Source: Propionibacteriales bacterium
GTDB lineage: Bacteria > Actinomycetota > Actinomycetes > Propionibacteriales > Propionibacteriaceae
DNA: 13,133 bases
Assembly: GCA_030453285.1 (NCBI GenBank)
Contig: JAKDKP010000010.1
Span: 1-13,133, forward strand
Direction: 5' to 3'
Shown: positions 1-6,855 of the stretch, in pieces
Position numbering within the stretch: the first letter of the stretch is position 1
Layout: each line of letters opens with the position of its first letter
Translations under genes and position numbers: made by a program
The notes under the pieces: generated by a model
The model's database searches: none
The model's input: the letters and a program-made list of their open reading frames with translations, nothing else
What the model was told of the DNA's origin: nothing

Positions 1-102
1 CCGGTCGAGGTGGATGCTGGACATGGCTGCGGCCAGTGCGGCGGCGGCTTCGGTCTCCAACCGCTTGAAGAGCGGGGCCTGTCGCAACACATCGGGGTCC
101 AC
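1..102 (-). CDS. crp: Crp/Fnr-family transcriptional regulator, N-terminal fragment
   Basis: Partial gene; only the first 34 codons are inside the window, reading leftwards off the edge. The start is a GTG (complement of 100-102), chosen because a GAGGAG ribosome-binding site lies 8 bases upstream (complement of 111-116). The ATG at complement 108-110 is in another frame. The peptide begins MDPDVLRQAPLFKRLETE and continues with an Ala-rich helix and MSSIHLDR. This is the typical opening of actinobacterial Crp/Fnr regulators: an APLF segment followed by a helix leading into the cyclic-nucleotide-binding beta roll. The cNMP domain and the DNA-binding helix-turn-helix are outside the window. Family knowledge: in mycobacteria and corynebacteria crp is divergent from nth, as here, so context strongly supports the call. 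Ligand and regulon cannot be judged from this fragment. Confidence 0.8.
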   Translation of the reverse strand, partial: MDPDVLRQAPLFKRLETEAAAALAAAMSSIHLDR

Positions 103-147
103 GCGGTCATCTCCTCATCAGTCGGATTCTGCTCAAGTTTGGTGATC

Positions 148-153
148 AACATA
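148..153 (-). promoter_or_regulatory. Candidate -10 box for the crp-like gene
   Basis: On the minus strand TATGTT (complement of 148-153) lies about 45 bases upstream of the GTG start, a suitable distance for a short leader carrying the GAGGAG site. A TTGTCA sits upstream but only about 13 bases away, too close for a standard -35, so only the -10 is proposed. A TGATCA palindrome (143-148) overlaps it and could be part of an operator. I saw no convincing Crp-type TGTGA-N6-TCACA site in this gap. Confidence 0.25.
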
Positions 154-242
154 CCTAGGCTACCGCTGACAACCCGTGCAGCTTCCGGCGGTCCGTCCAT
201 CGGCGACCCACGAGCGGTGCCCGAGTCGTCGGAGCCGGGACA

Positions 243-248
243 TAGGCT
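243..248 (+). promoter_or_regulatory. -10 box of nth; arrangement suggests a leaderless mRNA
   Basis: TAGGCT at 243-248 is followed by only six bases before the ATG at 255, so transcription would begin at or next to the A of the start codon. No Shine-Dalgarno sequence precedes the ATG. A -10 box six to seven bases from the start codon is the standard signature of leaderless transcripts in actinobacteria. No clear -35 is seen. The rest of the 103-254 gap holds the crp leader, a second TAGGCT at 156-161 with no gene start near it, and nothing else I recognise. Confidence 0.5.
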
Positions 249-254
249 GAGCCC

Positions 255-992
255 ATGACCCTCGATCGCGGCGAGTCCGGTCCCGGCGTTCGGGCCGATG
301 CCGAATCACGCACGGCCCTGGTGCGGCGGGCGCGGCGGATGAACCGGATGCTGGCCGAGACCTACCCCGATGCCAGGTGCGAGTTGGACTTCACCTCCCC
401 GTACGAGCTGCTGGTCGCCACCGTGCTGTCGGCCCAGTCCACCGACAAGCGGGTGAACCTGGTCACCCCCGTGCTGTTCGCCAGCTATCCCGACCCCGGC
501 ACGATGTCCGAGGCCGATCCGGCTGCGGTGGAGGAGATCATCAAACCCACCGGCTTCTTCCGCGCCAAGACCGCGTCGGTGATCAAGTTGTCCACAACCA
601 TCTGTGACGACTTCGGCGGTGAGGTGCCCGGCACGCTCGCCGAGATGGTCACCCTGCCCGGGGTGGGCCGCAAGACCGCCAATGTCGTGCTGGGCAACGC
701 CTTCGGGGTGCCCGGACTGACCGTCGACACGCACTTCGGCCGGCTGGTTCGGCGGTTCGGGTGGACCGATCAGACCGACCCGGTGAAGGTGGAGCCCGAG
801 ATCGAGGCGCTGTTCCCCAAGACCGACTGGGTGCAGTTGTGCCACAACGTGATCTGGCATGGGCGCCGCCGCTGTCACGCCCGCAACCCCGCCTGTGGTG
901 CCTGCCCGCTGGCCGCGCTGTGTCCCTCGTACGGGGAAGGGCCCACCGATCCGGCCAAGGCGGCCAAGCTCGTACGGGAACCGCGCGGATGA
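255..992 (+). CDS. nth: Endonuclease III (DNA glycosylase / AP lyase)
   Basis: 245 residues. Base-excision repair enzyme that removes oxidised pyrimidines and cleaves at abasic sites. The helix-hairpin-helix is [12 protein letters not shown] (134-145), with the Schiff-base lysine at K140. The catalytic aspartate is D158 in VDTH. The four [4Fe-4S] cysteines C207, C214, C217 and C223 have the exact C-x6-C-x2-C-x5-C spacing of the family. The N terminus is about 25-30 residues longer than E. coli Nth, which is common in actinobacteria. Start: ATG at 255, preceded by the -10 box at 243-248 and probably leaderless. It is the first gene of a four-gene operon; its stop overlaps the next start (ATGA at 989-992). 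It is divergent from the crp-like gene, an arrangement I recall from mycobacteria. All key residues are present, so activity is expected. Confidence 0.97.
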   Translation: MTLDRGESGPGVRADAESRTALVRRARRMNRMLAETYPDARCELDFTSPYELLVATVLSAQSTDKRVNLVTPVLFASYPDPGTMSEADPAAVEEIIKPTGFFRAKTASVIKLSTTICDDFGGEVPGTLAEMVTLPGVGRKTANVVLGNAFGVPGLTVDTHFGRLVRRFGWTDQTDPVKVEPEIEALFPKTDWVQLCHNVIWHGRRRCHARNPACGACPLAALCPSYGEGPTDPAKAAKLVREPRG

Positions 993-1630
993 CTCGGGTG
1001 GGGCGACTGCTCGCCTGCCTGCTGGTGCTGGGCATGCTGGCTGCCTGTCAGGAACAGTCGCCGGTCACCCGCAGGTCGTCGACCGAGCCGACCGCGGCAC
1101 CCAGTGCCCCCAGCTTCCCGACCGACGATCCGGATCTGACCCGTCAGAAGAAGGCCGCCGGGATGCCCGACTGCACGGCCGGTGCCCCCGACGTACCGGC
1201 CATCGCCGACGGATTGCCCGACGTCACCCTGCCCTGCCTGGGTGGCGGGACACCGGTCCGGCTGGCCGGTCTGCGCGGCACACCGATGGTGATCAACGTC
1301 TGGGCTCAGTGGTGCGGACCCTGCCGAACCGAGGCGCCGTATCTTGCCGAGGTATCGGCAGAATTGACCGACCGGGTGGCGTTCCTCGGCGTCGACTTCG
1401 CCGACCCGCAGGCCGAACGGGCCATCGCTTTCGCCGGCGATGCCGGCTGGAAGTATCCCCAGGTCGCCGATGACGCCAGGGTCGTCCAGGCGCCGCTGGG
1501 GATGGTGGGCCCACCGATGACGGTCCTGGTGGATGCCGAGGGTCGCATCGTCTACAAGCACCCCGGAGTGATCACCTCCTCGGATCAGTTGCGGTCCATG
1601 ATCAACGAGCGGCTGGGAGTCGCTGGATGA
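989..1630 (+). CDS. TlpA/ResA-like thioredoxin-fold lipoprotein
   Basis: 213 residues. Probable extracytoplasmic thiol-disulfide oxidoreductase anchored to the outer face of the membrane. Residues 1-20 form a lipoprotein signal ([20 protein letters not shown]) with lipobox LAAC and the lipidated cysteine at C20. A Ser/Thr/Pro-rich spacer follows (about 21-50). The thioredoxin domain has active site WCGPC at 108-112 and the cis-proline loop at GPPMT (174-178). Two further cysteines, C62 and C83, lie before the active site and could form a structural disulfide. Start: ATG at 989, overlapping the nth stop by four bases (ATGA), so translation is probably coupled; an earlier in-frame start at 761 lies inside nth and would bury the signal peptide. 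A thioredoxin-like gene in this slot after nth is known from mycobacteria. The physiological partner (cytochrome c maturation or general reduction) cannot be told. Confidence 0.9.
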   Translation: MTRVGRLLACLLVLGMLAACQEQSPVTRRSSTEPTAAPSAPSFPTDDPDLTRQKKAAGMPDCTAGAPDVPAIADGLPDVTLPCLGGGTPVRLAGLRGTPMVINVWAQWCGPCRTEAPYLAEVSAELTDRVAFLGVDFADPQAERAIAFAGDAGWKYPQVADDARVVQAPLGMVGPPMTVLVDAEGRIVYKHPGVITSSDQLRSMINERLGVAG

Positions 1631-2340
1631 GCCCTTCGGTTTCGGCAACGGGTGCCCTGCCGACGGCGCTGACCCCACTCGCACGGGGCCTCGCCGATCC
1701 GACCGCCACGGCACGGGTGGTGGCCCAGCGGCCAGCCCAGGGTGGCCGTGCGGCGGCAGTGCTCGTGCTGATCGAGATCGCCGGGACCGGACCGGAGATC
1801 GTCTTCGTCGAGCGGGCGGCGACCCTGCGCAACCATCCCGGTCAGATGGCCTTCCCTGGTGGAGGGGTGGACGACACCGACCCCTCGTACGAGGCGGCCG
1901 CCCTGCGGGAGGGCGAGGAGGAGATCGGCCTCGACGTTGCTGGCGTCTCGATCATGGGACGCCTCCCCGGAGCGCATGTCGCGGTCAGCGGATTCGACGT
2001 GGTGGCCGTGGTGGGTTGGTGGCACACACCGGTGCCGGTGTCGTCCGCCGACCCCGGCGAGGTGGCGCGCGTGATCCGGGTGCCCGTGGCACGACTCGTC
2101 GATCCTCGGCAGCGGGTCACCGTCCGGATCGGCAGCGGCTATCGCGGACCGGCCTTCCTGGTCGACGATCCCGACGCCCCCGACGAACCGATCATGATCT
2201 GGGGCCTGACCGCACACATCCTCGACGGAGTGCTGGAGATGGCCGGCTGGGGCCGGGCCTGGGATTCCGATCGGTACGCCGACATACCCGCGCGCTATCG
2301 CACCGATCACGCCGGGCGAGGCCGGGCCGATGATCACTGA
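1627..2340 (+). CDS. Nudix hydrolase, CoA pyrophosphatase (NudL/UPF0035) type
   Basis: 237 residues. Probably cleaves coenzyme A or acyl-CoA to phosphopantetheine derivatives and 3',5'-ADP. The CoA-Nudix signature is clear: VERAATLRNHPGQMAFPGG at 61-79 matches the L-R-x-H-x-G-Q-x-x-F-P-G-G motif of NudL/NUDT7-type enzymes. It is followed by the Nudix box core REGEEEIGL at 94-102, with the metal-binding REx2EExG glutamates. As in E. coli NudL, the VDDTD segment takes the place of the canonical first Nudix glutamate region. The N-terminal 25 residues are unassigned. Start: ATG at 1627, overlapping the preceding stop as ATGA. It sits third in the operon and overlaps the next gene by 11 bases. 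Family assignment is confident; the true substrate is inferred. Confidence 0.9.
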   Translation: MSPSVSATGALPTALTPLARGLADPTATARVVAQRPAQGGRAAAVLVLIEIAGTGPEIVFVERAATLRNHPGQMAFPGGGVDDTDPSYEAAALREGEEEIGLDVAGVSIMGRLPGAHVAVSGFDVVAVVGWWHTPVPVSSADPGEVARVIRVPVARLVDPRQRVTVRIGSGYRGPAFLVDDPDAPDEPIMIWGLTAHILDGVLEMAGWGRAWDSDRYADIPARYRTDHAGRGRADDH

Positions 2341-2971
2341 ACCGGGCACGGCGATCACCAGCGACGACCTGCCTGCACGGTGGGACACCCTGCTGCCCGG
2401 CCAGCCCGAGCTCGGCAGGGATGTGCTGCGCCGATGGTCCGAGCCGCACCGCCACTACCACACCACTGAGCATCTGGCCCACGTGCTCGCCATGATCAAC
2501 GAGCTGACCATGATCAACGAACGGGAGCTCACCGAGGTGCGCCTGGCGGCCTGGTTCCACGATGCGGTGTACGTGATCGGTGCGCCCGACAACGAGTCCG
2601 CCTCGGCCGCACTCGCTGCCAACGCACTCGACGGACTCGTCCAGCGCCCCGACGAGGTGGCCCGACTGATCATGGTCACCGCCGATCATCGCCCTCGACC
2701 CGATGATCGATCCGGTGCCCTGTTGTGTGACGCCGATCTGGCCATCCTGGCCAGTGCTCCCGCCGCGTACGACAACTATGTCGCCCAAGTGCGGGCAGAG
2801 TACGCGGCCGTGGCCGACGACGCGTTCACTGCTGGGCGGCTGACGGTGCTCACCGCGCTGCGTGCCGAAGAGCTGTTCCACACCGAACGCGGCAGGGCCT
2901 TGCGTACGCAGGCCAGGGCCAATCTCGATCGGGAAATCGCCGACCTGACCGCGAAGCTCAACGGCGGCTGA
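2330..2971 (+). CDS. Predicted HD-superfamily metal-dependent phosphohydrolase (COG4339-like)
   Basis: 213 residues, soluble. Candidate metal ligands follow the HD-fold order: H44 in HYHTTEHL (with H48), the HD doublet H77-D78 in AAWFHDAVY, H120 in VTADHRPR, and D134/D136 in LLCDADLAIL. This pattern matches a family of uncharacterised predicted phosphohydrolases; no substrate can be assigned. Start: ATG at 2330 inside the end of the Nudix gene (11-bp overlap), with a weak GGCGAGG upstream. It ends the operon, and its last 14 bases overlap the end of the convergent DMT transporter gene. Oddity: an internal 12-base repeat (CATGATCAACGA at 2491 and again at 2509, period 18) encodes MINELT-MINERE within the helix after H48. 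In mycobacteria the slot after the Nudix gene holds the membrane protease marP, which is absent here. Confidence 0.82.
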   Translation: MITEPGTAITSDDLPARWDTLLPGQPELGRDVLRRWSEPHRHYHTTEHLAHVLAMINELTMINERELTEVRLAAWFHDAVYVIGAPDNESASAALAANALDGLVQRPDEVARLIMVTADHRPRPDDRSGALLCDADLAILASAPAAYDNYVAQVRAEYAAVADDAFTAGRLTVLTALRAEELFHTERGRALRTQARANLDREIADLTAKLNGG

Positions 2972-3935
2972 ACAGCCCTTTCGGCGAAGCGATGATCATC
3001 ACCGCGACCAGGGTGAGGGCGGCGCCGATCACCGTCGTCGGCTGCAGCACGTGTCCCGGAGCTGCTGCGACGAGATCGAGCACGACCGAGGCGCACAACT
3101 GACCAGCGAGGCTCGTCAGCCCCAGCAACAGGACACCGGTGAACTTCACGATGGCCGCATTCACGGCGATGAACAGCAACCCGATCGCCCCGCCGACGTA
3201 CAGCCATGGCTCGCTCGGCAGCGGTTTGGGAGGCCCGGCCAGGACGGTGTGCACGCCGAACGCCAGGGAGAGAACGACCGTACCCACCACGAAGTTGCCG
3301 AGACTGGCCGCGGCAACACTGCTGAGCTGGCGGACCTGCCCGTTGACGGCCTGCTGGAAGGCGATCCCGAGACCGGCGACGAACGGCATGATCAACAACC
3401 ACCACGGCACGTCGGTGTCGAGGTTCGCCGACATCGCCAGCACCACCGCGACGACAGCCAGTCCGGTGCCGGCGATCCGGTGGCCGGTCAAGCGCTGACC
3501 GGGCATGGATCCCAGCCCTCGCCGATCGATCAGCAAGCCGCTGAGGGTCTGGCCGGCGACCACGGCAACGGTGAACAGGGCCACCCCCAGCAGGGTGACC
3601 GCCAACCCCTGGGAGAGCACGAGCAGGGCACCGCAGGCTCCGCCGACGAACAGCCACCATGGATGGCTGTGCGTACGCAGGGCCGTGATCACGGCGCGGG
3701 CGCCGCGACGACCGCTGGGCAGCAGGGCGGTGGCGACGGCGATGATCACCAACCCGGATCCGAACGAGATCAGCGCCGCCAGATAGCCGTCATCGCCGCG
3801 GCGCGCCAACTCGCCGTTGATGCGGGACTGGACGGCGACCGCGCCGCCACTGACAAAGGCGCAGGCCAGGCAGGCTGGGACGACCCAGCCGTGGCGCCAG
3901 CGACGGCCGAGAGATGCCGCAGAACTCGTGGTCAG
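2958..3935 (-). CDS. DMT-superfamily transporter, YdcZ/DUF606 type (non-canonical start)
   Basis: About 325 residues if started at CTG 3935. Integral membrane protein of about ten helices made of two tandem YdcZ repeats (roughly 15-160 and 170-320). The first repeat shows the characteristic VQSRINGELARR followed by GYLAALISFGSGL, and the second FQQAVNGQVRQLSSVAAASLGNF. The substrate is unknown. Start problem: no in-frame ATG, GTG or TTG precedes helix 1. The first canonical candidate is a TTG at 3809, which would delete helix 1 and half of the RINGEL motif. Upstream there is a CTG (3935-3933) overlapping the stop of the preceding gene as CTGA, the same geometry as the ATGA overlaps elsewhere in this window, giving MTTSSAASLG. 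An ACG (3929-3927) lies six bases after an AAGGA. CTG is preferred here. The 3' end overlaps the HD gene on the other strand by 14 bases. Confidence 0.82.
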   Translation of the reverse strand: MTTSSAASLGRRWRHGWVVPACLACAFVSGGAVAVQSRINGELARRGDDGYLAALISFGSGLVIIAVATALLPSGRRGARAVITALRTHSHPWWLFVGGACGALLVLSQGLAVTLLGVALFTVAVVAGQTLSGLLIDRRGLGSMPGQRLTGHRIAGTGLAVVAVVLAMSANLDTDVPWWLLIMPFVAGLGIAFQQAVNGQVRQLSSVAAASLGNFVVGTVVLSLAFGVHTVLAGPPKPLPSEPWLYVGGAIGLLFIAVNAAIVKFTGVLLLGLTSLAGQLCASVVLDLVAAAPGHVLQPTTVIGAALTLVAVMIIASPKGLFSRR

Positions 3936-4363
3936 TCCTTGGTGCGCGAGATGGCCGGGGTCTTGGCGGCGCTGGCCGCCCGTGAGGCGGCACCCTTGAC
4001 CGCGTTCACCGTCGCGGTGGCCTCGGCGACGGTCTGGTCGGTGGAGAACTTTGCCTTGCTCATCGAGGCCTTGCCGATCAGCGCGAGAATGCCGCAGATC
4101 ACCAGCATGACGCCACCGACGATCAGGAAGGCCGCCCAGGCAGGGAGAACCAGGGCCAGAGCCAGCGCGCCGCCGATCAGGAGGATGCCCAGGGCGTACA
4201 GGGCGAGCACACCGGCTCCGGCGAACATGCCGGCACCGATCCCGGCGTTCTTCGCCGGCGGAATCAGCTCGGCCTTGGCGAGTTCGATCTCGCCGCGCAC
4301 CATCACCTTCACGTCTTCGCTGATGTCCTTGACGAGGTCGCCCACTTCACGTTGGCCAGCCAT
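3932..4363 (-). CDS. Small two-helix membrane protein, actinobacterial holin-X / DUF1469 type
   Basis: 143 residues. An amphipathic N-terminal helix carries the family motif MVRGEIELAKAEL (21-33), followed by two hydrophobic segments (about 43-70 and 72-98) and a Lys/Ala/Thr-rich tail (100-143). Such proteins are annotated as putative actinobacterial holin-X or phage-holin superfamily but are chromosomal and widespread; no lytic role is implied and the function is unknown. Start: ATG at complement 4363, with a good GGAAGGAG site just upstream. A longer frame starting at 4873 runs antisense-like through nhaA in the wrong frame and was discarded. It lies between nhaA (72-bp gap with its own candidate promoter) and the DMT transporter (stop overlapping CTG). 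From memory, a protein of this type also lies near marP/acs in mycobacteria (Rv3669), so the neighbourhood may be conserved. Confidence 0.85.
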   Translation of the reverse strand: MAGQREVGDLVKDISEDVKVMVRGEIELAKAELIPPAKNAGIGAGMFAGAGVLALYALGILLIGGALALALVLPAWAAFLIVGGVMLVICGILALIGKASMSKAKFSTDQTVAEATATVNAVKGAASRAASAAKTPAISRTKD

Positions 4364-4380
4364 CGCGCTCTCCTTCCGTT

Positions 4381-4397
4381 CCGGGGCGAGTCCCCGG
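4381..4397. promoter_or_regulatory. Small GC hairpin in the leader of the holin-like gene
   Basis: CCGGGG-CGAGT-CCCCGG is a perfect 6-bp stem with a 5-base loop, located between the proposed -10 (4416-4421) and the ribosome-binding site of the holin-X type gene. There is no T-run, so it is not a typical terminator for nhaA. It may act as an mRNA hairpin just upstream of the ribosome-binding site, or have no function. Confidence 0.3.
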
Positions 4398-4415
4398 CGG
4401 TGTTGGTCAGGGCTG

Positions 4416-4446
4416 AGCCTAGTGGTATCGGCGATCACTGTGCCAA
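4416..4446 (-). promoter_or_regulatory. Candidate promoter of the holin-X type gene
   Basis: On the minus strand TTGGCA (complement of 4441-4446) is followed after 19 bases by TAGGCT (complement of 4416-4421). The -35 lies inside the last codons of nhaA. The spacer is slightly long. The same TAGGCT hexamer precedes nth and acs in this window. Confidence 0.45.
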
Positions 4447-5655
4447 CGTGCCCCGTCGGGCGCGGGCCCGGGTGCGGAAGCGGAGGCTGATCATGGCCAC
4501 GCAGGCTGCGATGAGGGAGGCCACCAGGACGGCAGCCTTGGCCCGATCGGCCTCGACCGGATCGCCGGCGAAGGCCAGATCGGCCACCAGCAACGCAACG
4601 GTGAAGCCGATCCCGGCCAGCACACCGACCGACATCACCTCGCGCCAGGTGAGTCCGCCGTGCAACTCTGCGCCGGTGATCTTGGCGGTGAGCCAGGCGC
4701 CACCGGTGACGCCGATCACCTTGCCGATGACCAGTCCCAGGATGATGCCCAGTGGCGCGGGCTGGGTGAAGACCTCCAGCAGTGCGCTCGGGCTGACCGT
4801 CACCCCTGCGGCGAAGAGGGCGAACACCGGCACGGCGAACCCGGCAGAGACTGGCCGCCAGAAGTGTTCCCACCGGTCCACCGGGTCATTGCCTTCATGG
4901 GCGGAGGTGCGGGTCAGCAGGCCGAGCAGGACACCGGCGATCGTGGCATGCACGCCGGAGTCGTACATGAACCACCAGCAGGCAACGAACAGGGGGAGGT
5001 GCAGCCACCACTTGTCGATCCGCTTCCATTGCAGGAGTCCCCAGATCAGCGCGCAGACGGCGGCGATCGCCAGGCTGATCCAGTTCACCGAGGCGGTGAA
5101 CACCACCGCGATCACCAGGATCGCCCCAAGGTCGTCAACGATGGCGAGCGTGAGCAGGAAGGCCCGGAGGCTGGCCGGCAGTTTGGGTGCCGCGACCGCG
5201 AGGACGGCCAGTGCGAAGGCGATGTCGGTTGCCATCGGAATCGCCCAGCCCTGCGCGAGGCCACCGGGCGTGGCCACATTGATCACCAGATAGATCAGGG
5301 CGGGGACGCCCATGCCGCACAGTGCGGCCGCGATCGGCACCAGTGCCTGACGGGGTCTGGCGAGCGAGCCGGCGACGAACTCCCGTTTGAGCTCCAGACC
5401 AGCCACGAAGAAGAAGATGGTCAACAGTCCGTCCGAGGCCCAGTGCTCGAGGCTCATCGGGCCGAGTTCAATGCCGCGGACGGCCTCGTACGAGACGGTG
5501 CCCAGATTGGCCCACAGCAGCGCGGTGATTGCGGCCACGAGCATCAGCACACCGCCGACGGTTTCCGAGCGCAGGACATCGGCGATCGCCAAGGTGTCCT
5601 GGTTGTCGCCGGGGGAGAAGAGGGTGATCCGGCGGCGGTTGTGCTTCGAGGTCAT
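4435..5655 (-). CDS. nhaA: Na+/H+ antiporter NhaA
   Basis: 406 residues, close to the family length (E. coli 388). Inner-membrane antiporter exporting Na+ or Li+ in exchange for protons; roles in pH and sodium homeostasis. The diagnostic motifs are present: FFFVAGLELKREF near residues 81-93; MATDIAFALAVL with D144 (equivalent to E. coli D133); and IVDDLGAI with the ion-binding pair D174-D175 (E. coli D163-D164). IGKVIG carries the conserved helix-10 lysine. Start: ATG at complement 5655, preceded by GAAGGA; an upstream GTG at 5682 would add nine residues and has no ribosome-binding site. It lies downstream of the oxidoreductase gene with a 95-bp gap holding its own candidate -10, so it is probably transcribed separately. 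Nothing in the sequence shows how it is regulated. Confidence 0.96.
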   Translation of the reverse strand: MTSKHNRRRITLFSPGDNQDTLAIADVLRSETVGGVLMLVAAITALLWANLGTVSYEAVRGIELGPMSLEHWASDGLLTIFFFVAGLELKREFVAGSLARPRQALVPIAAALCGMGVPALIYLVINVATPGGLAQGWAIPMATDIAFALAVLAVAAPKLPASLRAFLLTLAIVDDLGAILVIAVVFTASVNWISLAIAAVCALIWGLLQWKRIDKWWLHLPLFVACWWFMYDSGVHATIAGVLLGLLTRTSAHEGNDPVDRWEHFWRPVSAGFAVPVFALFAAGVTVSPSALLEVFTQPAPLGIILGLVIGKVIGVTGGAWLTAKITGAELHGGLTWREVMSVGVLAGIGFTVALLVADLAFAGDPVEADRAKAAVLVASLIAACVAMISLRFRTRARARRGTLAQ

Positions 5656-5711
5656 CGCGTCCTTCGGGGTCGGTGGCTGCACTTGCCGACCAGACTTCCC
5701 GGCGCACCCGT

Positions 5712-5723
5712 GGCCCGCGGGCC
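5712..5723. promoter_or_regulatory. 12-bp perfect palindrome at the presumed nhaA transcription start
   Basis: GGCCCGCGGGCC, self-complementary over 12 bases, begins about seven bases downstream of the proposed nhaA -10 box. The position would suit a repressor site, but GC-only palindromes arise readily in such DNA, so this is tentative. Confidence 0.25.
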
Positions 5724-5729
5724 GTGGTC

Positions 5730-5735
5730 AGTCTA
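5730..5735 (-). promoter_or_regulatory. Candidate -10 box of nhaA
   Basis: TAGACT on the minus strand, 74 bases upstream of the nhaA ATG and just after the stop of the oxidoreductase gene. No good -35 is visible. It matches the TAGnCT form of the other proposed -10 boxes here. Confidence 0.4.
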
Positions 5736-5750
5736 GTGGTTGTGCGGCAG

Positions 5751-6782
5751 TCAGTCGGCCACGCGCACGATCACCTTGCCGAAGTTGCGACCCTCGAGCA
5801 GCCCGGTGAATGCCTCGACGGCGTTGTCCAAGCCGTCGGTGACGTCCTCGCGGTAGGAGATCGTGCCGTCGGCGACCAACGGGGCGATCTCGGCCAGGAA
5901 GGCTGCGGTCTGGGTCGGGGCGAACTCGCGTTGGATGAAGCCGCGGATCGTCAGGCTCCGCGCAAGGATCCGCCCCAGCAGGGCCGGCGACCGATCCGGT
6001 CCGTCCGGCAGGGAGGTGCTGTTGTAGTTGGCGACCAGTCCGCAGACCGGCACCCGCGCGTACGTGTTGAGCCGCGGCAGCACCGCATCCCACACCTTAC
6101 CGCCGACGTTCTCGAAGTAGACGTCGATGCCGTCGGGCGTGGCGCCGGTCAGCTGATCGACGAAGTCGTCGGCGCGGTGGTCGATGGCCGCATCGAAGCC
6201 CAACTCGCGCAGGTGGGCCACCTTTTCCGGGCCACCGGCGATCCCGACCGGACGGGCTCCACGGAGCTTGGCGATCTGACCCACCATCGAGCCCACCGGT
6301 CCGGTCGCGGCCGCCACCACGACGGTCTCGCCGGCTTGTGGCTTGCCGATGTTCTCCAGCCCGGACCAGGCGGTGAAGCCCGGCATGCCGAGCACGCCGA
6401 GGGCTGCCGAGCGGGGGAGTCCCTTGTCCAGGATGTGAGTGGCCGAGATGGGGAGCAGGTTCTTCGCCGACTCCACCGAGTGGGTCTGCCAGCCGGCGTA
6501 CCCGAGAACCAGATCGCCCTTGCCGAACGCCGGATCGGCGCTCTCCAGCACGCGGGAAACCGTACCGCCGACGATGGTCTGGCCCAGTTCGATCGGCGAG
6601 GTGTACGACTCGGCCTCGCTCATCATGCCGCGCATGTACGGGTCGAGCGAGAGGTCGAGGGTCTGCAGCAACACCTCACCGGCGGAGGGAGTGCGGAGTT
6701 CGGTGGTCTCGGTGCGGAAGTTCTCCGCCGTCGGTGCCCCGTGGGGACGTGACGCCAGGACGATTCGAGTGCTTGTGGTCAT
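5751..6782 (-). CDS. NADP-dependent oxidoreductase, zinc-free MDR family (CurA/PTGR-like)
   Basis: 343 residues. Medium-chain reductase family that uses NADPH to reduce alpha,beta-unsaturated ketones or aldehydes. Features seen: N-terminal RIVLASRPHGAPTAENF (6-22), the family signature SLDPYMRGMM (45-54), and the hinge MPGFTAWSGLENIG (133-146). The Rossmann loop is AAATGPVGSMVGQIAKLRG (157-175) with GIAGG after the second strand (180-184), then YFENVGG (222-228). No structural-zinc cysteine cluster is present, as expected. Start: ATG at complement 6782, with GGAGG four bases upstream; an in-frame ATG at 6848 would add 22 residues with no homology character. It is a single gene upstream of nhaA. 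The substrate is unknown; a role in detoxifying reactive carbonyls is only an inference from the family. Confidence 0.93.
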   Translation of the reverse strand: MTTSTRIVLASRPHGAPTAENFRTETTELRTPSAGEVLLQTLDLSLDPYMRGMMSEAESYTSPIELGQTIVGGTVSRVLESADPAFGKGDLVLGYAGWQTHSVESAKNLLPISATHILDKGLPRSAALGVLGMPGFTAWSGLENIGKPQAGETVVVAAATGPVGSMVGQIAKLRGARPVGIAGGPEKVAHLRELGFDAAIDHRADDFVDQLTGATPDGIDVYFENVGGKVWDAVLPRLNTYARVPVCGLVANYNSTSLPDGPDRSPALLGRILARSLTIRGFIQREFAPTQTAAFLAEIAPLVADGTISYREDVTDGLDNAVEAFTGLLEGRNFGKVIVRVAD

Positions 6783-6849
6783 GCTGCCTCCAACAGGGCC
6801 ACGTCGCCGAACATTCCGACCGGGATCGGAGCAACACCAGGATGGCAAC

Positions 6850-6855
6850 TAGGCT
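6850..6855 (+). promoter_or_regulatory. Possible leaderless-type -10 box upstream of the arginase remnant
   Basis: TAGGCT, seven bases before an ATG at 6863. It shares TAGGCTGAG with the nth promoter at 243. However, the ATG opens a frame different from the arginase remnant, so it could be a relic or a chance match. Confidence 0.25.

Noticed and set aside
3932..4363. Phage origin for the holin-like gene
   Set aside because: No endolysin, integrase, attachment site or other phage gene is nearby; proteins with the RxEIELAKAEL motif are common chromosomal actinobacterial membrane proteins.
4381..4397. CCGGGG/CCCCGG hairpin as the terminator of nhaA
   Set aside because: It lacks a T-tract and lies downstream of the candidate promoter of the next gene, so it would sit in that gene's leader.
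3051..4490. 479-codon open frame on the plus strand across the DMT transporter and holin-like genes
   Set aside because: Antisense shadow; rich in His, Gln, Gly and Arg, while the minus strand encodes clear membrane proteins.
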